Translations under genes and position numbers: made by a program
Notes under the pieces: model-generated
The model's input: the letters and a program-made list of their open reading frames with translations, nothing else
What the model was told of the DNA's origin: nothing
Database searches by the model: none
Shown: positions 12,012 through 23,702 of the stretch, one piece after another
How positions within the stretch are numbered: the first letter of the stretch is position 1
How the letters are laid out: every line of letters starts with the position of its first letter
DNA from: Nemophila menziesii
Taxonomy: Eukaryota; Streptophyta; Magnoliopsida; Boraginales; Hydrophyllaceae
Assembly (NCBI GenBank): GCA_029959085.1
Contig: JARWIR010000002.1
Coordinates: 38,126,233 to 38,190,232 of the forward strand
Direction: 5' to 3'
Length of the DNA: 64,000 nt

Positions 12012-13818
12012 TGGTGTGGCCTAGGGTGTGATAAATATGATATAAATAAAGTGCAAATAAACACCCTAGACTGAGCACGGTTCTGCAAGTATACAAATCG
12101 TATGCAATTTTTTAATGATTAGGTAAGATTCGTTCCGCAGAGACTACGAAGGTTAGGGGAATATTATGGCAATAATCAAGTGCAAATACTAAAAGCTAGA
12201 ACAAATAACGACAAAAAAGTAAAGACAAATAGATTTTTATTTGATTTTCAATTAACTAATAAATTAAAGACAGAAAATTAAATGTAAGAGAAGAAGTAGT
12301 ATGAGAATATAGCTTGAGTGAATAGCATGTAATCCCCACTAGTTTTGCCTTTCTAAAAATGTAAGGGTGAATTATGTAGTATTTCAATAATCGGTTCAAA
12401 TTGCGATATGTAGTTTTAAATAGGGTTTACCTATGTCAATAAGGAGTCCTAAGCAAACTGTTCCTGCAATTGGTAAAATAGCAATACACTAAACCATGGT
12501 GATTATCTAGTTAGGTTGATTTGTCAGATCTAAACCTTACACTAGACGTATGTGCTAAACATGTAATTAAACACCGTTGTCAATGGTGACCTAATTACTA
12601 GATGGTTAATTCGACTAATTGTAATAATTTTAGTTGTGTTAAACTTGTAGTTAAGAACATTCGTTTTTGCGCACTTAGGGACAACATTTGTATCTCCTAT
12701 TCTAGGAGAGAAAACAATAGAAGTGCAGATTGGGAGGCTATACAAATGCTAAAAGGCAAATTGTTTAGCCTTTGGAGTTCATCTCCACCTCCCCAATTAG
12801 CCAACTTACTTAGAAATGACTTTGAAGCAATAGGTGTAGGTTGAATTTGTAATATTTTGGGACTTTTATATTAATGCAAGTTAATTTTCGACTAAAAAAA
12901 GACTACTAGATGGTAATTCTATATGGTCGCGATCCACAAGAACACAGAATATAAATCCAAACACATAAACATAGAATAAAAACTATAATTTAATTTAAAA
13001 CATAGAATTCCCAAATTAGATAGATGTCAACCAAAATTAGGGTTCATACATATATGCTAAAACTCAAGCTAATAGAAATTTAGTTCCTACTAATGGTAGA
13101 AAAGAAAGAAATTACAAATTCAAAGGTTGAAGAAGACATTATTGATGAACAACTCCTTCCAGACTTCTTTTCTTGTGTTGTAAGCTTCCTCTTGGCTTAA
13201 GGGTTAACCAAGGATGATTTTCTAGTGTTAAGAGGCTGTATTTATAGTGTATAGGTTGACCTAATCATTTTCTTGAAGGAAAAGGTAAACATTGGGCTCC
13301 TAGCCCAACTCAAATTTGTAGCCCAAAAACATGGAATCAGCCCCGTTTTTGTTTTGGTCCTAACAGCTTCAATACTTATATGTTTGACGCGAATGAGTAG
13401 TCGAAATTCATCATCTCGGAAAGATATTTAACTTTGCTCTTGACCGTTTCTCCAGATTCCTCACAGATTTTAAGATATAAGCTGATTTGTGGTCGTAGGT
13501 GCAGAAATTCAGAATCAAGGCAGCTTTTCCTTTTCCATATTTTTAGCTTTTACTTCCTTATCTTCAATTTCCATGTTTATCTTCTTTCCTTTAGCTCTTT
13601 GAACCAACTTGGAGTCTAATTAATTAACATATATCTCTAAAGCTTCACACTAAATAAATAATTAAACCCAAATATGCTCTAAAAATAATAAATAATCAAT
13701 TCAAGACCCAAAATAGGAAAGTGTACTAAATCATGTGAAATTCGACCTATAAACTAATAAATACGCCTAAAATGATGTCTCGGAAATAGATTTTATTATC
13801 ACAAATGAGGAGACATCA
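12012..13818 (-). repeat. Element A 5' LTR, carrying a LINE insertion
   Basis: 1807 bp including a 298-bp insertion at 12606-12903 and its target duplication, so about 1.5 kb of true LTR. It has the same ends as the left copy and a TATA box (TATAAATA, minus strand) at 13239-13246. Transcription would run leftward, so the inserted LINE lies in the transcribed R/U5 part. Differences from the left LTR are a few per cent by eye. Confidence 0.9.
12606..12903 (+). mobile_element. 5'-truncated LINE 3' end with poly(A) and target duplication
   Basis: Flanked by a 10-bp duplication, TACTAGATGG, at 12596-12605 and 12904-12913; the other family-A LTRs have only one copy of it here. The plus strand encodes the last part of a plant LINE ORF2 RNase H domain: RRENNRSADWEA, then SSPPPQLANLLRNDF and a stop at 12842-12844. 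A short 3' untranslated region ends in seven A. This is the standard product of LINE target-primed insertion. Confidence 0.88.
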
Positions 13819-14075
13819 CACCTCCTTTTAACCTAAGACTTTAAACTCCACTTCTACTCCTCATCTTGGTGCTTCCTAGCAACCATGTACCTAGGAACTT
13901 CATAATAAAACACACAAATTAACGCACAAAATCTCTAAAAACACAATTATCATAATTCTTTGGGGAGAAAGTGCAATATGAAAATATAAGCTCAAAAGTA
14001 TATATAATAAGTCCAATTTCTGACTAAAATGATGTATCCTAAGGGCATATATTTATCACAAAAAGGGAGACCTCA

Positions 14076-15170
14076 GCGGTGTACCGTGAATGGGTCACGG
14101 TGTACTGAAAATGGTCAATTCTTTTTGTTCAATTAGACCATGGCGAAATCGTCACAACAGTTTAGGGCCTTGTGGCGCACCCCCCATTGAGCGCGGTGTA
14201 CTGCAGACATCTGTTGTTGAGCTTAATTTTCCCAAATTTTTACCCCAAACTCAATTTTTTGCTCACCTACTCATTAAGATCACTCTATACCCTTCTCATT
14301 AACTTAAGATACACTAAAACACAAAATAAACTTACTAACTTACATTAAGAACATAAAATTAAATTAATAAAGCATTTTAAAACATAGGTTGTCTCGCAAG
14401 AAATGATTTTGGTTATTACATCGTTAAGCTCGACGCGTTACCTTCCACGAAGATTTTCTTGAGACCCTTGTGGTACTTCTCCTCTTCTTCAAAATAGTAT
14501 CCTAAGGAATCTCCCACCTAAAGTTTGTTTCACTCAATCTTTAATAGGTGGTGGGCAGATCCCTCACCTTGCCGCCTTACTTTCGTAGTGTAACACCTTG
14601 CTCCAAGGCATTTGTTGACCATATTTAATGGTGTAAGCTCTTTCTTCTAAACCTCTACAACCTAGTCTTCGACCTAAATCTCAACGCTTGATTCCCTCGA
14701 GCTTCGCTTGGTTGGTTCATCTATCTTTAGAATTTCCACGACAATATCTACAACAGGGGGTATTTCCACTAGTTTCTCTTCAACTTGCAGGCTTATAGCC
14801 TCACATGCTTTGAACCCGATGTTAGCCTCAATATTCTAGATGGCCTTCACTTCATTGCTTTTATCTCGGACTAATTGTTGCAGAGGACCTTGTTGATTTT
14901 TCTCACAATGGGAGGCTAATTGAGTGATTTGTTTCCCCAATAACTGCAACGTACATATTGCTCGTTGAATTTTTCATTATTAGCAATAATGGTTTTATTT
15001 GTCATCACCATAAATGATTTCATAGGTTATTGTGTCACATTCCATAAAAGATTTCATCGTTTGTTATAGCTTGGTAACAGAGCCTTCTTGTGGATGTGAA
15101 GGCAATGACATTGTTAGATTATTTTGATTCCATATTGTCTTTTAAACACGATTCTAGTATTATTTACATT
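14076..15170 (-). pseudogene. Element G: degenerate gypsy internal region
   Basis: The left end has weak copies of the palindrome motif (CGGTGTACCG near 14077, CGGTGTACTG near 14099 and 14198) and TACCCCAAACTCAA near 14241, as in the 3' regions of A and B. At 14388 begins a block matching the post-coding sequence of A and B (GGTTGTCTCGCAAG, then CGTTAAGCTCGACGCGTTAC). From about 14440 to 15112 the minus strand has broken open frames with no clear domain: a Gln-rich helical stretch (LGKQITQLASHCEKNQQGP) recalls the coiled coil in the Gag of B and D, and a possible start is MSLPSHPQEGSVTKL near 15112. I cannot name a function. F inserted into its left side. Confidence 0.5.
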
Positions 15171-15184
15171 GTATTTCCCTTTAT

Positions 15185-15961
15185 GTAGTATGAGCTAAGC
15201 TACTTTATGCTTGAAAATTACAAGGGTATGAACCCTAAATGATTTTTATTCATGTTTGGGTGATTTGGGATACTTTTTACGTATTGAACCTATATTTTCC
15301 ATTGCTTACATATTTTTTCTTGTTGCCTATTTATACCCTGATCAAGTATAGGTAGTTTGAGTCTTTTTGACTAACACCTGGGTGGGGGGTAGGATTTTCG
15401 GACATAATATATAAGCGATTAATTCCTTTTATCGGACAATATTAGCACGCTAGGTAGCTATTAGGGCTTTGTGCTTAAGCCTACCCTAAAGCCAAGAGAC
15501 GAGTAATGTATAGAACTCAGTTGCTTGTAGGGTGATTTAGTTGTTATTGCATCCAGACTAATGTGAACCATATTCAATTCACCTTTATACCATAAAAAAG
15601 ATAATTGTCAATTAGGTGGATTAATTGCAAGGATCAAGCATTCCATTCTCATACTTTATAAACTTTATAAACTCAATTAACATTTTATTCATTTAATTTT
15701 AGTTTAACATTCACTTATTTTCAAGTTAGTCCTTTTAATTATAAAAACCGAATACAAAATCTTCCTTATTATTATTGTTTTAATTGCAACTCTACATTTT
15801 ATTACATTAAGAACATATCATTTACATTTTTAGTAGTCCTTGTGGATCGATATCCCTTGGGCTTATCATATTTTTACTTGGAGACAACCTGTACGCTTGC
15901 GGGGAGTCCTTGTTCCACTGGTACCAATCCATCATATTATATATAAACCCTGGAACCACAA
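15185..15961 (+). repeat. Old gypsy LTR fragment (host of copia I)
   Basis: AT-rich sequence that resembles the downstream half of the plus-strand gypsy LTRs: GGGTATGAACCCTAAAT near 15224, an ATTCACCTTTATACC stretch, and TGGAGACAACCTGTACGCTTG near 15879. No open frame. Borders are not defined. Copia I inserted at its right side, and the sequence to the right of copia I continues the same target. Confidence 0.4.
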
Positions 15962-15966
15962 CAGCT

Positions 15967-17498
15967 TGTTGGCATATAGCCTCCCTTAATAGGTTGTTTT
16001 AATGTGACAAATCCTCTTGTGTTTAGTGTGCTAACTACTATTGTTTTATACTTTCTATCTTGCACTCTAATTCATCAAAAAAAGCTCATTCTTTATCTTT
16101 TAGATCAAAGCTTTATTGTTTTATTTTAAGAAACTATTTCTCATACAAATGCTATTAACCTTACCCTTGTGTACATTGAGAATTAGCTTTAGTGATCAAC
16201 TACAAAGTTTATGAGAATGATGTTCTCTACAACTCTCGTGAAGAAGGTTTTCAAATCCGAGCATCATAGTAAAAGATATACTCACTAGAAGGTGTTTTAA
16301 ACCTTTGGTGCGGTACACCGGAAGAAAGATGCGGTACACCGCAGAGTCACGGACCAGAGGCGCGGTGCACAGGCTAGTCCGACCAGTAAGCTAAGAAATG
16401 TGCGGTACACCGGACTGAGGCGCGGTACACCGGACTGAGGCACGGACCAGGGACACGGTGCATAGGATAGTCCGACCAGTAAGCTTGAAGTTAAGACGAA
16501 CGTCTTCGCGGTGCACCGGACCATACCCGCGGTACACCGCAAAGAAGGTTTTCCTGCAGCAAAATAAAGACAAAAGCAATAGATCCGTTGGAGATATTAA
16601 TATATCCGTTGGAGACAAATCATATGACCGTTGGGAGCATTTTGCAGCTATAAATTGAAGGTCTTTCAAGGCTACAATTACACCTTCAACCCATATACAC
16701 TTAGGGGCTTAATTGTTATCATCCAAGAAGGTGTCAAGAGCTTTAATTGTCATATCCAACTCATTCAAGGAGTTAATCAAATAAGCCACAAAGTTCTATC
16801 CACTCAAGAGGAGTTTACATGCTTATAGTTATATCTACTCTTTAGGAGATTATCTAGCAAAGTAGTTTCACCCCTTAAACACTTTGTTTTTATCCTCTTA
16901 GTCTAGTCTTTGTAATAGTTAGATTAAGAGAGTGTGTGAGTATAGGGATTATACTTGGTGTCCTTGTGTTGTGATTACACAAGAGGTTGTCCTTGTGTTG
17001 GGATTACACAAGAGTTTCCTTCGTGGTTTCGAAGAGGTTGTCCTTCGTGTTATCGAAGAGGTTGTAAGGGTTATTGTGTTCTCGACCCGGTTAAGAGAGA
17101 CACGGGAGCTTAGTGAAAAGCTTGAAATCCTAAGGAGGCTTCCTTAGGTAGTGGATGTAGGGAAACCGAACCACTATAAATCGTGTGTATCTTTCTATCC
17201 CTACTCTATTTACTTTCCGCATTTTATATGTTTGATAATATGCTAGTATGAATATTGTGATATTGATTATCTAGTTTATCTAACATATTGCCATCTAGAG
17301 TAGTTAGAGATTAGAAACTCGTTTTACTTGTATCAATTATATATCGAGCCTCTTAGCTTATCCATTGCATGATCCCTTAAGAGTTTGATATATTAGTTGA
17401 CTTAGAAGTTTCTTTCTTAAACATATAATTGTCCAAAAGATTTTTAATTAGGCATTAATCTTATTAGTAATCCTATTCACCCCCCTCTAGGACTTTCA
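15967..17498 (+). repeat. Copia I 5' LTR
   Basis: Begins TGTTGGCATATAGCC and ends CTAGGACTTTCA. The palindrome array at 16308-16545 has pairs of CGGTACACCG-type cores at 16309/16330, 16400/16421 and 16507/16529, with single or decayed copies at 16358 and 16453. A TATA box (TATAAATT, 16649-16656) lies about 105 bp downstream of the array. A run of GAGGTTGTCCTT-type repeats at 16965-17060 lies in the probable leader. Confidence 0.93.
16649..16656 (+). promoter_or_regulatory. Copia I TATA box, downstream of the palindrome array
   Basis: TATAAATT, at the same distance from the palindrome array as TATAAAAT is in copia II. The copy in the 3' LTR is at 20849-20856. Confidence 0.6.
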
Positions 17499-17500
17499 AT

Positions 17501-17513
17501 TGGTATCAGAGCC
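17501..17513 (+). other. Copia I primer-binding site (initiator Met tRNA)
   Basis: TGGTATCAGAGCC, two bases after the LTR end; the standard primer site of plant Ty1/copia elements. Confidence 0.93.
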
Positions 17514-20150
17514 TAACTCTACGTGAATAGCTTAACCGTTAGTAGAGTAAACGATTTGGAATCTAATCTTTTGGAAGAGTTGTTTTCTACACAACCTCCA
17601 TTTTCTTGTAGGTAATCGTTACTTTGCTTGGAGGAAACAAATGGAAGAATTAATATACGAAAGAACACTCAAAACTCGAAAAAGGAAAATCCGGTGATTT
17701 CTTTTCTTTATCTCGTATATTACTTTGCGTTCCTCCTTATGGCTTGTGCTTATAATTATGAATTGGTTGTGAATTGATTAGTTGTGTTTATCATGTTTTA
17801 TCTTGGGATATTATCTTGTGATACTAATCATTGTTTTAAATGTTATTAGTGTTTTTGCATCTAATTCTCATGAATGATGTTTTTGCACTTTAGCTCTTAG
17901 AATTTTGGTAATTGCATTTTAGTTCCCAAAATTTTCAAAATTACACTTTGACCCCTCATAGTTTTTAAATTCTCCAAAGTGTCATAGTTTGGACTTCATA
18001 TTCTTTCACATGTAAAATTTGCCATCTTAGTTCATATTTTTGAAAAATTGCATTTTTAGTCCTTACTATGTGAAATTGCTTTTTAGTCCCTCAACGATTA
18101 TAAATTGCACTTTTTATTCTTACAAGTTTTTATATCCTTTTAAAAGTGCCTATTGATTGATAAAAGGGAAAAAGATCAAAGATATTAGTTTACTCTTTCA
18201 AATCTTAATTTATCTTTGATCACAAATTTGCATTTTCATATGGGTGAGTTTTTTAACGAAATTGCTTTTCAAAATATTTTTCCGTTAATCTTTTGCATTT
18301 CCCATTGCATTTCAAAAATGTTTTTATGTATAGAATTATGGGAAATTAATCCATTATTGGTCATTAACTCATTTGCATGAATTTGCTTATCCTTACTATC
18401 TATATGTGTGCTTCATTATGTGCTTATATGGTTTATTCCCTATTGTGCAAATATCTTGTATGTCTTGACCTTTTCATACTTAAAATTGCTTAACCTTGAT
18501 TTTGGGTCTTTTCATATTTTTTAGAATATATAGGGGTATTTGTGAAATAAATCGTTTTATTTGTTTTCGGGATTTTCTTGTTGTATCTTTTCAAAACAAA
18601 AGCGCTTTTAGTAGTTTTAAAATATTTCTAAACGATTGGGGAGTTTTCGAATTAGTTTCGGGTGTTTATGCAAATTGCCTATTTTCTAATCTCTCTTCTT
18701 ACTCCTTTTAGTCGAGCTTTAGTGCGGTGCACCGCAACAATGGTCCGGTACACCGCAATTCGGGGTTTATTGTTCTATCTTACTTTATGGTCCTTATTGG
18801 TTGAAAATATTGCATTGTGATCCCTATAGGTTGAAAAATATTGATTTTAGATCCCTATAGTTTGAACAAGTTGCATTTAGCTTTCTTATGCTTGAAAATT
18901 AGACCTAGGTCCCTATTGTCTTGAGAAAGTTATACTTAGGTCCTTGAAGGTTTTCAAAATTGCATTTAGTCCCTAAACATTTGAAAAATGCATTTTGACC
19001 CCCATACTTTTCAAAGTTTAAATTTTACCCCTAGATTTCTTAAAATCGGTTTCAAATTATTCTTATTGGGTGTTTTTAATCTTCATATTATCCTACTTGG
19101 TCATTATTGTGGTTGTTTTGGTTTTTCAGTTGTTTATGCTTTGAATGCTTATGAATCCATGTTTTGGATATTTAGGATTTCATTGCTACTTGGTTAAATT
19201 TGGATGATTGGTTTAAGATGCTATGTGTTTAACTTGGATAATTGGTTATGTATGTATTGTTGAATGTTAGTTGCTTAAATTTTATGCTTCGGATATTATT
19301 TAAATGTGTTAATGTTGCTAACATTTTCCTTGATGATTTAGGTACTATTGCATCATTCATCCTTGATCTTATTCTATATTGTTTTATAGTCCCTTTAGTT
19401 TGTTCAAATTAATCTTTGTTCTTCAAATGGTTGAAAATTGCATTTAGGTCCTTTGAAGTTTTTCAAAATTGTGTTTAGTCCCTAAACTTTTGGAAAATAC
19501 ATCTTGACCCTTTTGCTTTTCAAAAATGACAAATTACCCCATGATTTCTTAAAATTGATTCAAATATTCTTATTAGTAAAAAGGGGAGAAATTATTGGTC
19601 AAACTTTTCAAAATTGAAACAAACACTCTATGCATTTCGTGAGGGGGAATTTTTAGTAAATTATCTTTAAAAACTAAAATGCTTGATTAATCGTTTGCAC
19701 TAATCGTTTATCTTATAATTGCACTAATCGTTGCATTGTTAGAAAGCTTATAAGATGAAAACCTATCGATCAAGAAGTTGGTAAAATGTCTCCATCCCTT
19801 ATCCTTTTCATGCTTTGCAATTGTTGATCTTTGTGCATCTCAAATTAAAATGTTTTAATTGCTCTTAAACCCTTGATCTCTCTATTTTGTTTTTCAAAAT
19901 CTATTCACTTGAGTTTTTGCTCTTCTATGATTATTTGTTTGATCTTATTATCCCGTCTTTTTGATGAAGACAAAGGGGGAGAAATATGTGCACTAAAACT
20001 TTCAAAATTGCACTTTTTAATACTCACAAATGCATTTCATATCTTATATTCTTTTTTACTTAAATGCTTATTGTGAGGGGGAGCTAAATTTGATAAGTGC
20101 TTAAACTTTCATATCATTCCTAAGGTGTTTTAGTGAAGGATTTGTCATCA
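17514..20150 (+). other. Copia I interior: non-coding, with degenerate short repeats
   Basis: No retrotransposon protein is encoded; the open frames (up to about 70 codons) look random. The interior is built largely from decayed copies of a 30-40 base unit of the type AAAATTGCATTTAGTCCCTA, dense at about 17880-18140, 18780-19030 and 19380-19560. A related unit occurs in the 3' untranslated region of copia II (47120-47220). An isolated palindrome pair is at 18724-18756. G-rich runs (GGGGAGAAAT near 19584, GGGGGAGAAAT near 19976, GGGGGAGCTAAAT near 20078) resemble the polypurine tract. Confidence 0.8.
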
Positions 20151-20154
20151 TCAA

Positions 20155-20166
20155 AAAGGGGGAGAT
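20155..20166 (+). other. Copia I polypurine tract
   Basis: AAAGGGGGAGAT immediately before the 3' LTR; same sequence and position as in copia II. Confidence 0.85.
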
Positions 20167-21698
20167 TGTTGGCATATAGCCTCCCTTAATAGGTTGTTTT
20201 AATGTGACAAATCCTCTTGTGTTTAGTGTGCTAACTACTATTGTTTTATACTTTCTATCTTGCACTCTAATTCATCAAAAAAAGCTCATTCTTTATCTTT
20301 TAGATCAAAGCTTTATTGTTTTATTTTAAGAAACTATTTCTCATACAAATGCTATTAACCTTACCCTTGTGTACATTGAGAATTAGCTTTAGTGATCAAC
20401 TACAAAGTTTATGAGAATGATGTTCTCTACAACTCTCGTGAAGAAGGTTTTCAAATCCGAGCATCATAGTAAAAGATATACTCACTAGAAGGTGTTTTAA
20501 ACCTTTGGTGCGGTACACCGGAAGAAAGATGCGGTACACCGCAGAGTCACGGACCAGAGGCGCGGTGCACAGGCTAGTCCGACCAGTAAGCTAAGAAATG
20601 TGCGGTACACCGGACTGAGGCGCGGTACACCGGACTGAGGCACGGACCAGGGACACGGTGCATAGGATAGTCCGACCAGTAAGCTTGAAGTTAAGACGAA
20701 CGTCTTCGCGGTGCACCGGACCATACCCGCGGTACACCGCAAAGAAGGTTTTCCTGCAGCAAAATAAAGACAAAAGCAATAGATCCGTTGGAGATATTAA
20801 TATATCCGTTGGAGACAAATCATATGACCGTTGGGAGCATTTTGCAGCTATAAATTGAAGGTCTTTCAAGGCTACAATTACACCTTCAACCCATATACAC
20901 TTAGGGGCTTAATTGTTATCATCCAAGAAGGCGTCAAGAGCTTTAATTGTCATATCCAACTCATTCAAGGAGTTAATCAAATAAGCCACAAAGTTCTATC
21001 CACTCAAGAGGAGTTTACATGATTATAGTTATATCTACTCTTTAGGAGATTATCTAGCAAAGTAGTTTCACCCCTTAAACACTTTGTTTTTATCCTCTTA
21101 GTCTAGTCTTTGTAATAGTTAGATTAAGAGAGTGTGTGAGTATAGGGATTATACTTGGTGTCCTTGTGTTGTGATTACACAAGAGGTTGTCCTTGTGTTG
21201 GGATTACACAAGAGTTTCCTTCGTGGTTTCGAAGAGGTTGTCCTTCGTGTTATCGAAGAGGTTGTAAGGGTTATTGTGTTCTCGACCCGGTTAAGAGAGA
21301 CACGGGAGCTTAGTGAAAAGCTTGAAATCCTAAGGAGGCTTCCTTAGGTAGTGGATGTAGGGAAACCGAACCACTATAAATCGTGTGTATCTTTCTATCC
21401 CTACTCTATTTACTTTCCGCATTTTATATGTTTGATAATATGCTAGTATGAATATTGTGATATTGATTATCTAGTTTATCTAACATATTGCCATCTAGAG
21501 TAGTTAGAGATTAGAAACTCGTTTTACTTGTATCAATTATATATCGAACCTCTTAGCTTATCCATTGCATGATCCCTTAAGAGTTTGATATATTAGTTGA
21601 CTTAGAAGTTTCTTTCTTAAACATATAATTGTCCAAAAGATTTTTAATTAGGCATTAATCTTATTAGTAATCCTATTCACCTCCCTCTAGGACTTTCA
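20167..21698 (+). repeat. Copia I 3' LTR
   Basis: Same length as the 5' copy with four differences by eye. Palindrome array at 20508-20745. Confidence 0.93.
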
Positions 21699-21703
21699 CA
21701 GCT

Positions 21704-22203
21704 ACCCACTACGTAGGTATGGTATGGATAGTATTAATACAAACATATAGTCAATGGAATATAATAATAATAGTAATCTCAATTAAACATTAATCCCAAT
21801 GCAATAACCCATTAAAATAGATAAACATAGGTTATTACATAAAGCAAACCTCAAGAAATGAGGGTTAGTTCATAATGCATAACCAAAAATTAATAAAAAC
21901 TTATGCAAAAACCATGATTATAATAGATAACGGAATAAAGTTACTCTTTGGACTGATAGCTAACGGAGCCCAAATGATGAAGAATCACGGAGTTTGGTGT
22001 AGAAACCCTCATCTTCTTCTTCTTCTTCTTCTTCTTCTTCTTCTTCTTCTTCTTCTTCTTCTTCTTCTTCTTCTTCATCTTCTTCTCCTGATGGCTCCAG
22101 ACGTTCTATGCTCTTCTTCAAGGACTACAGGCTGAATGGTATGAGAGGTGTGGCTCCTCATATGATTATTTAAGATTTGGACTAAATTTTAGGGTTTCCA
22201 TGG
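21704..22203 (-). repeat. Old gypsy LTR fragment with a (TTC)n tract
   Basis: AT-rich, resembling a minus-strand gypsy LTR; together with 30514-31031 it is the target of element B. It contains a trinucleotide microsatellite of TCT/TTC at 22012-22075 (about 21 units). The open frame across the tract (poly-Leu) is an artefact of the repeat. Confidence 0.5.
22012..22075. repeat. (TTC)n microsatellite
   Basis: About 21 uninterrupted TCT/TTC triplets followed by an imperfect tail to 22086. Confidence 0.95.
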
Positions 22204-22208
22204 GCTCA

Positions 22209-23702
22209 TGGTGGGGGTTAAGGTGTGATAAAATAATAGATAAATAAAGATAATAATAAAGAGCACACACCATTGAGAACCACGGAACTCACTACAAGTA
22301 TCACAGATCATTTGCAAGTTTTAATGATAAGTTAAGTTCGTTCGCAGGGATTTAATCTGTTAGATCTAATTATCTTTAACAAGCGTAGATGAATTTAGAT
22401 GTTAAGATAAAAATATAAAAAGATGAATAATGATCTGATATGAAATAAACAGATACGAATGCAGATAAATAAATGTGGATGTAAGTCTAATAGATTAGGG
22501 TCACTAATATGAGTCTATTTTACTAAGTTGTTATTCTAACCTGTCACAGATTAAGAATTATATATTAACCAGGATTCTAAATTCTACCTAGACTCTATTA
22601 GGCTTAGGAGCAGCCTCTCCACTACCAAGGATTCATGAGTAATAATTGGTGATTAAATCAAACCTTTATGGCTATCTAGTTAGGCAAAGAATCAAAACTA
22701 GACGATTATGTGGTGTTGTCAATAAGTAAGAATAATCCTAAGATTGGACAAATCTAGGGTTGTAACAATAAGTCAAAACACATAATAACAATATACGCCA
22801 AGCTCAAATCAATTAAAATAACAAATAGTATTATGGAATTAAAGACAAAATAATAACCCAACAATAAAAAGTAAAACTTACAGAATAAAAGCTCAGAAAT
22901 ATGGTGAAGCCACAAATCTATAGCTAATTATCCTAAATATAGAGAAGGAGAGATGTAGAAGAGGAGTTTGTCACTATCCAACTTCGTGCTTCTTGTCTTC
23001 CTCTATAGGTCAGCTTGCTTCTTGGATGAATAGCTTGATACTAAGGATTAATATATGTGTAAGGATTAAGCTAATATTTAGAACTGAGCAAGGACATGTT
23101 TACGATGGTTTAAGGGTGTATTTATAGGTGTTTAGGAAGACCTAATTCATTTTCTTGAAGGAGAAGGTAAGTAATGGACTCCTAGCCCAACTCAAATTCG
23201 TAACCCTAAAATATGAAATCAGGCCCGTTTTTGTTTTGGTCCTAACAACTTCAATTCTTATCCGTTTGACGAGTATGAGTAGTCGAAATTCATCGTATCG
23301 GAAAAATATTTAACTTTTCTCTTGAACGTTCTTCCAAATTCCCCACCAATTTTGAGATATAAGCTGATTTGTGGTCGTGGGTGGTGAAATTCAGATTTTT
23401 GGCAGCTTTTTCTTTTCCATATTTTAGATTTTATTACCTTATCTCCAATTTTCATGCTTATCTTCTTTCCTTATTTCTTATACTTTGACTGGGACTCTAA
23501 TTAATCTCCATAATTATCTTTAAAGTTTCACACTAAATAAATAATTAAACCCAATGTTCTCTCTAAAAATAATAATTTACTAAATCAAGACTAGAAATAG
23601 GAAAGTGTAATAATTCATGGGAAAATCGACTAGAAGACTTCCTAAATCACTAAAAATGATGTCTCCAACTAATATTAATTCATTACAAATAAGGAGACAT
23701 CA
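22209..23702 (-). repeat. Element B 3' LTR
   Basis: Ends CACCA and begins TGATGTCTCC on the minus strand. TATA box (TATAAATA, minus) at 23119-23126. Confidence 0.9.

Larger units (their letters stand above)
2316..13818 (-). mobile_element. Element A: full-length Athila-like Ty3/gypsy retrotransposon
   Basis: An 11.5-kb element bounded by two LTRs and a perfect 5-bp target duplication, CACCT, at 2311-2315 and 13819-13823. Order on the minus strand: 5' LTR (12012-13818), tRNA-Asp primer site, gag, protease, reverse transcriptase, RNase H, integrase with DD35E, a long 3' region with a palindrome cluster and a small ORF, polypurine tract, 3' LTR (2316-3790). It is the only gypsy copy in the window with a complete set of pol domains, but gag, protease, RT and integrase all carry stops, frameshifts or deletions, so it cannot move by itself. 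It lies inside the F LTR. Confidence 0.92.
480..14075 (-). repeat. Element F 5' LTR, split by a MITE and by element A
   Basis: The LTR is in three pieces: 480-562, 1075-2315 and 13824-14075, together about 1.58 kb, which fits the other gypsy LTRs here. On the minus strand it begins TGAGGTCTCCC, has the inner AGGATACATCA arm about 35 bp further on, and ends next to the F primer site. The middle carries the plant LTR leader features seen in its relatives, such as the GTCAGGGTAGAC-like boxes near 1425. The interruptions are the MITE at 563-1074 and all of element A at 2316-13818. F itself appears to have inserted into the palindrome cluster of G. The partner LTR is outside the window. Confidence 0.75.
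15967..21698 (+). mobile_element. Copia I: young non-autonomous Sirevirus-like retrotransposon
   Basis: A 5732-bp element with two 1532-bp LTRs (TG...CA ends) and a perfect 5-bp target duplication CAGCT (15962-15966 and 21699-21703). The primer site TGGTATCAGAGCC and a GGGGGAG polypurine tract are intact. The 2.67-kb interior has no gag or pol. The LTRs differ by four substitutions by eye (near 16732, 16822, 17347 and 17482), so the insertion is recent. Parts of its LTR are clearly homologous to the LTR of copia II (for example GGAGGCTTCCTTAGGTAGTG and GTCCGACCAGTAAGCT), so a copia II-like element is the likely source of its proteins. Confidence 0.93.

Noticed and set aside
12602..12844. Short plus-strand gene in the A LTR
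   Set aside because: It is the 3' end of a LINE with target duplication and poly(A), not an independent gene.
15185..15961. 5' LTR of element G
   Set aside because: It reads in plus orientation while G reads minus, and no primer site links them; treated as a separate old LTR fragment.
16308..16545. Array of short repeats resembling a CRISPR
   Set aside because: Units are palindromic 10-12-mers with unequal related spacers inside an LTR of a plant retrotransposon; no cas genes and no constant repeat-spacer pattern.
22012..22135. Open frame with a poly-Leu tract
   Set aside because: It only reads through the TTC microsatellite; no start context or homology.
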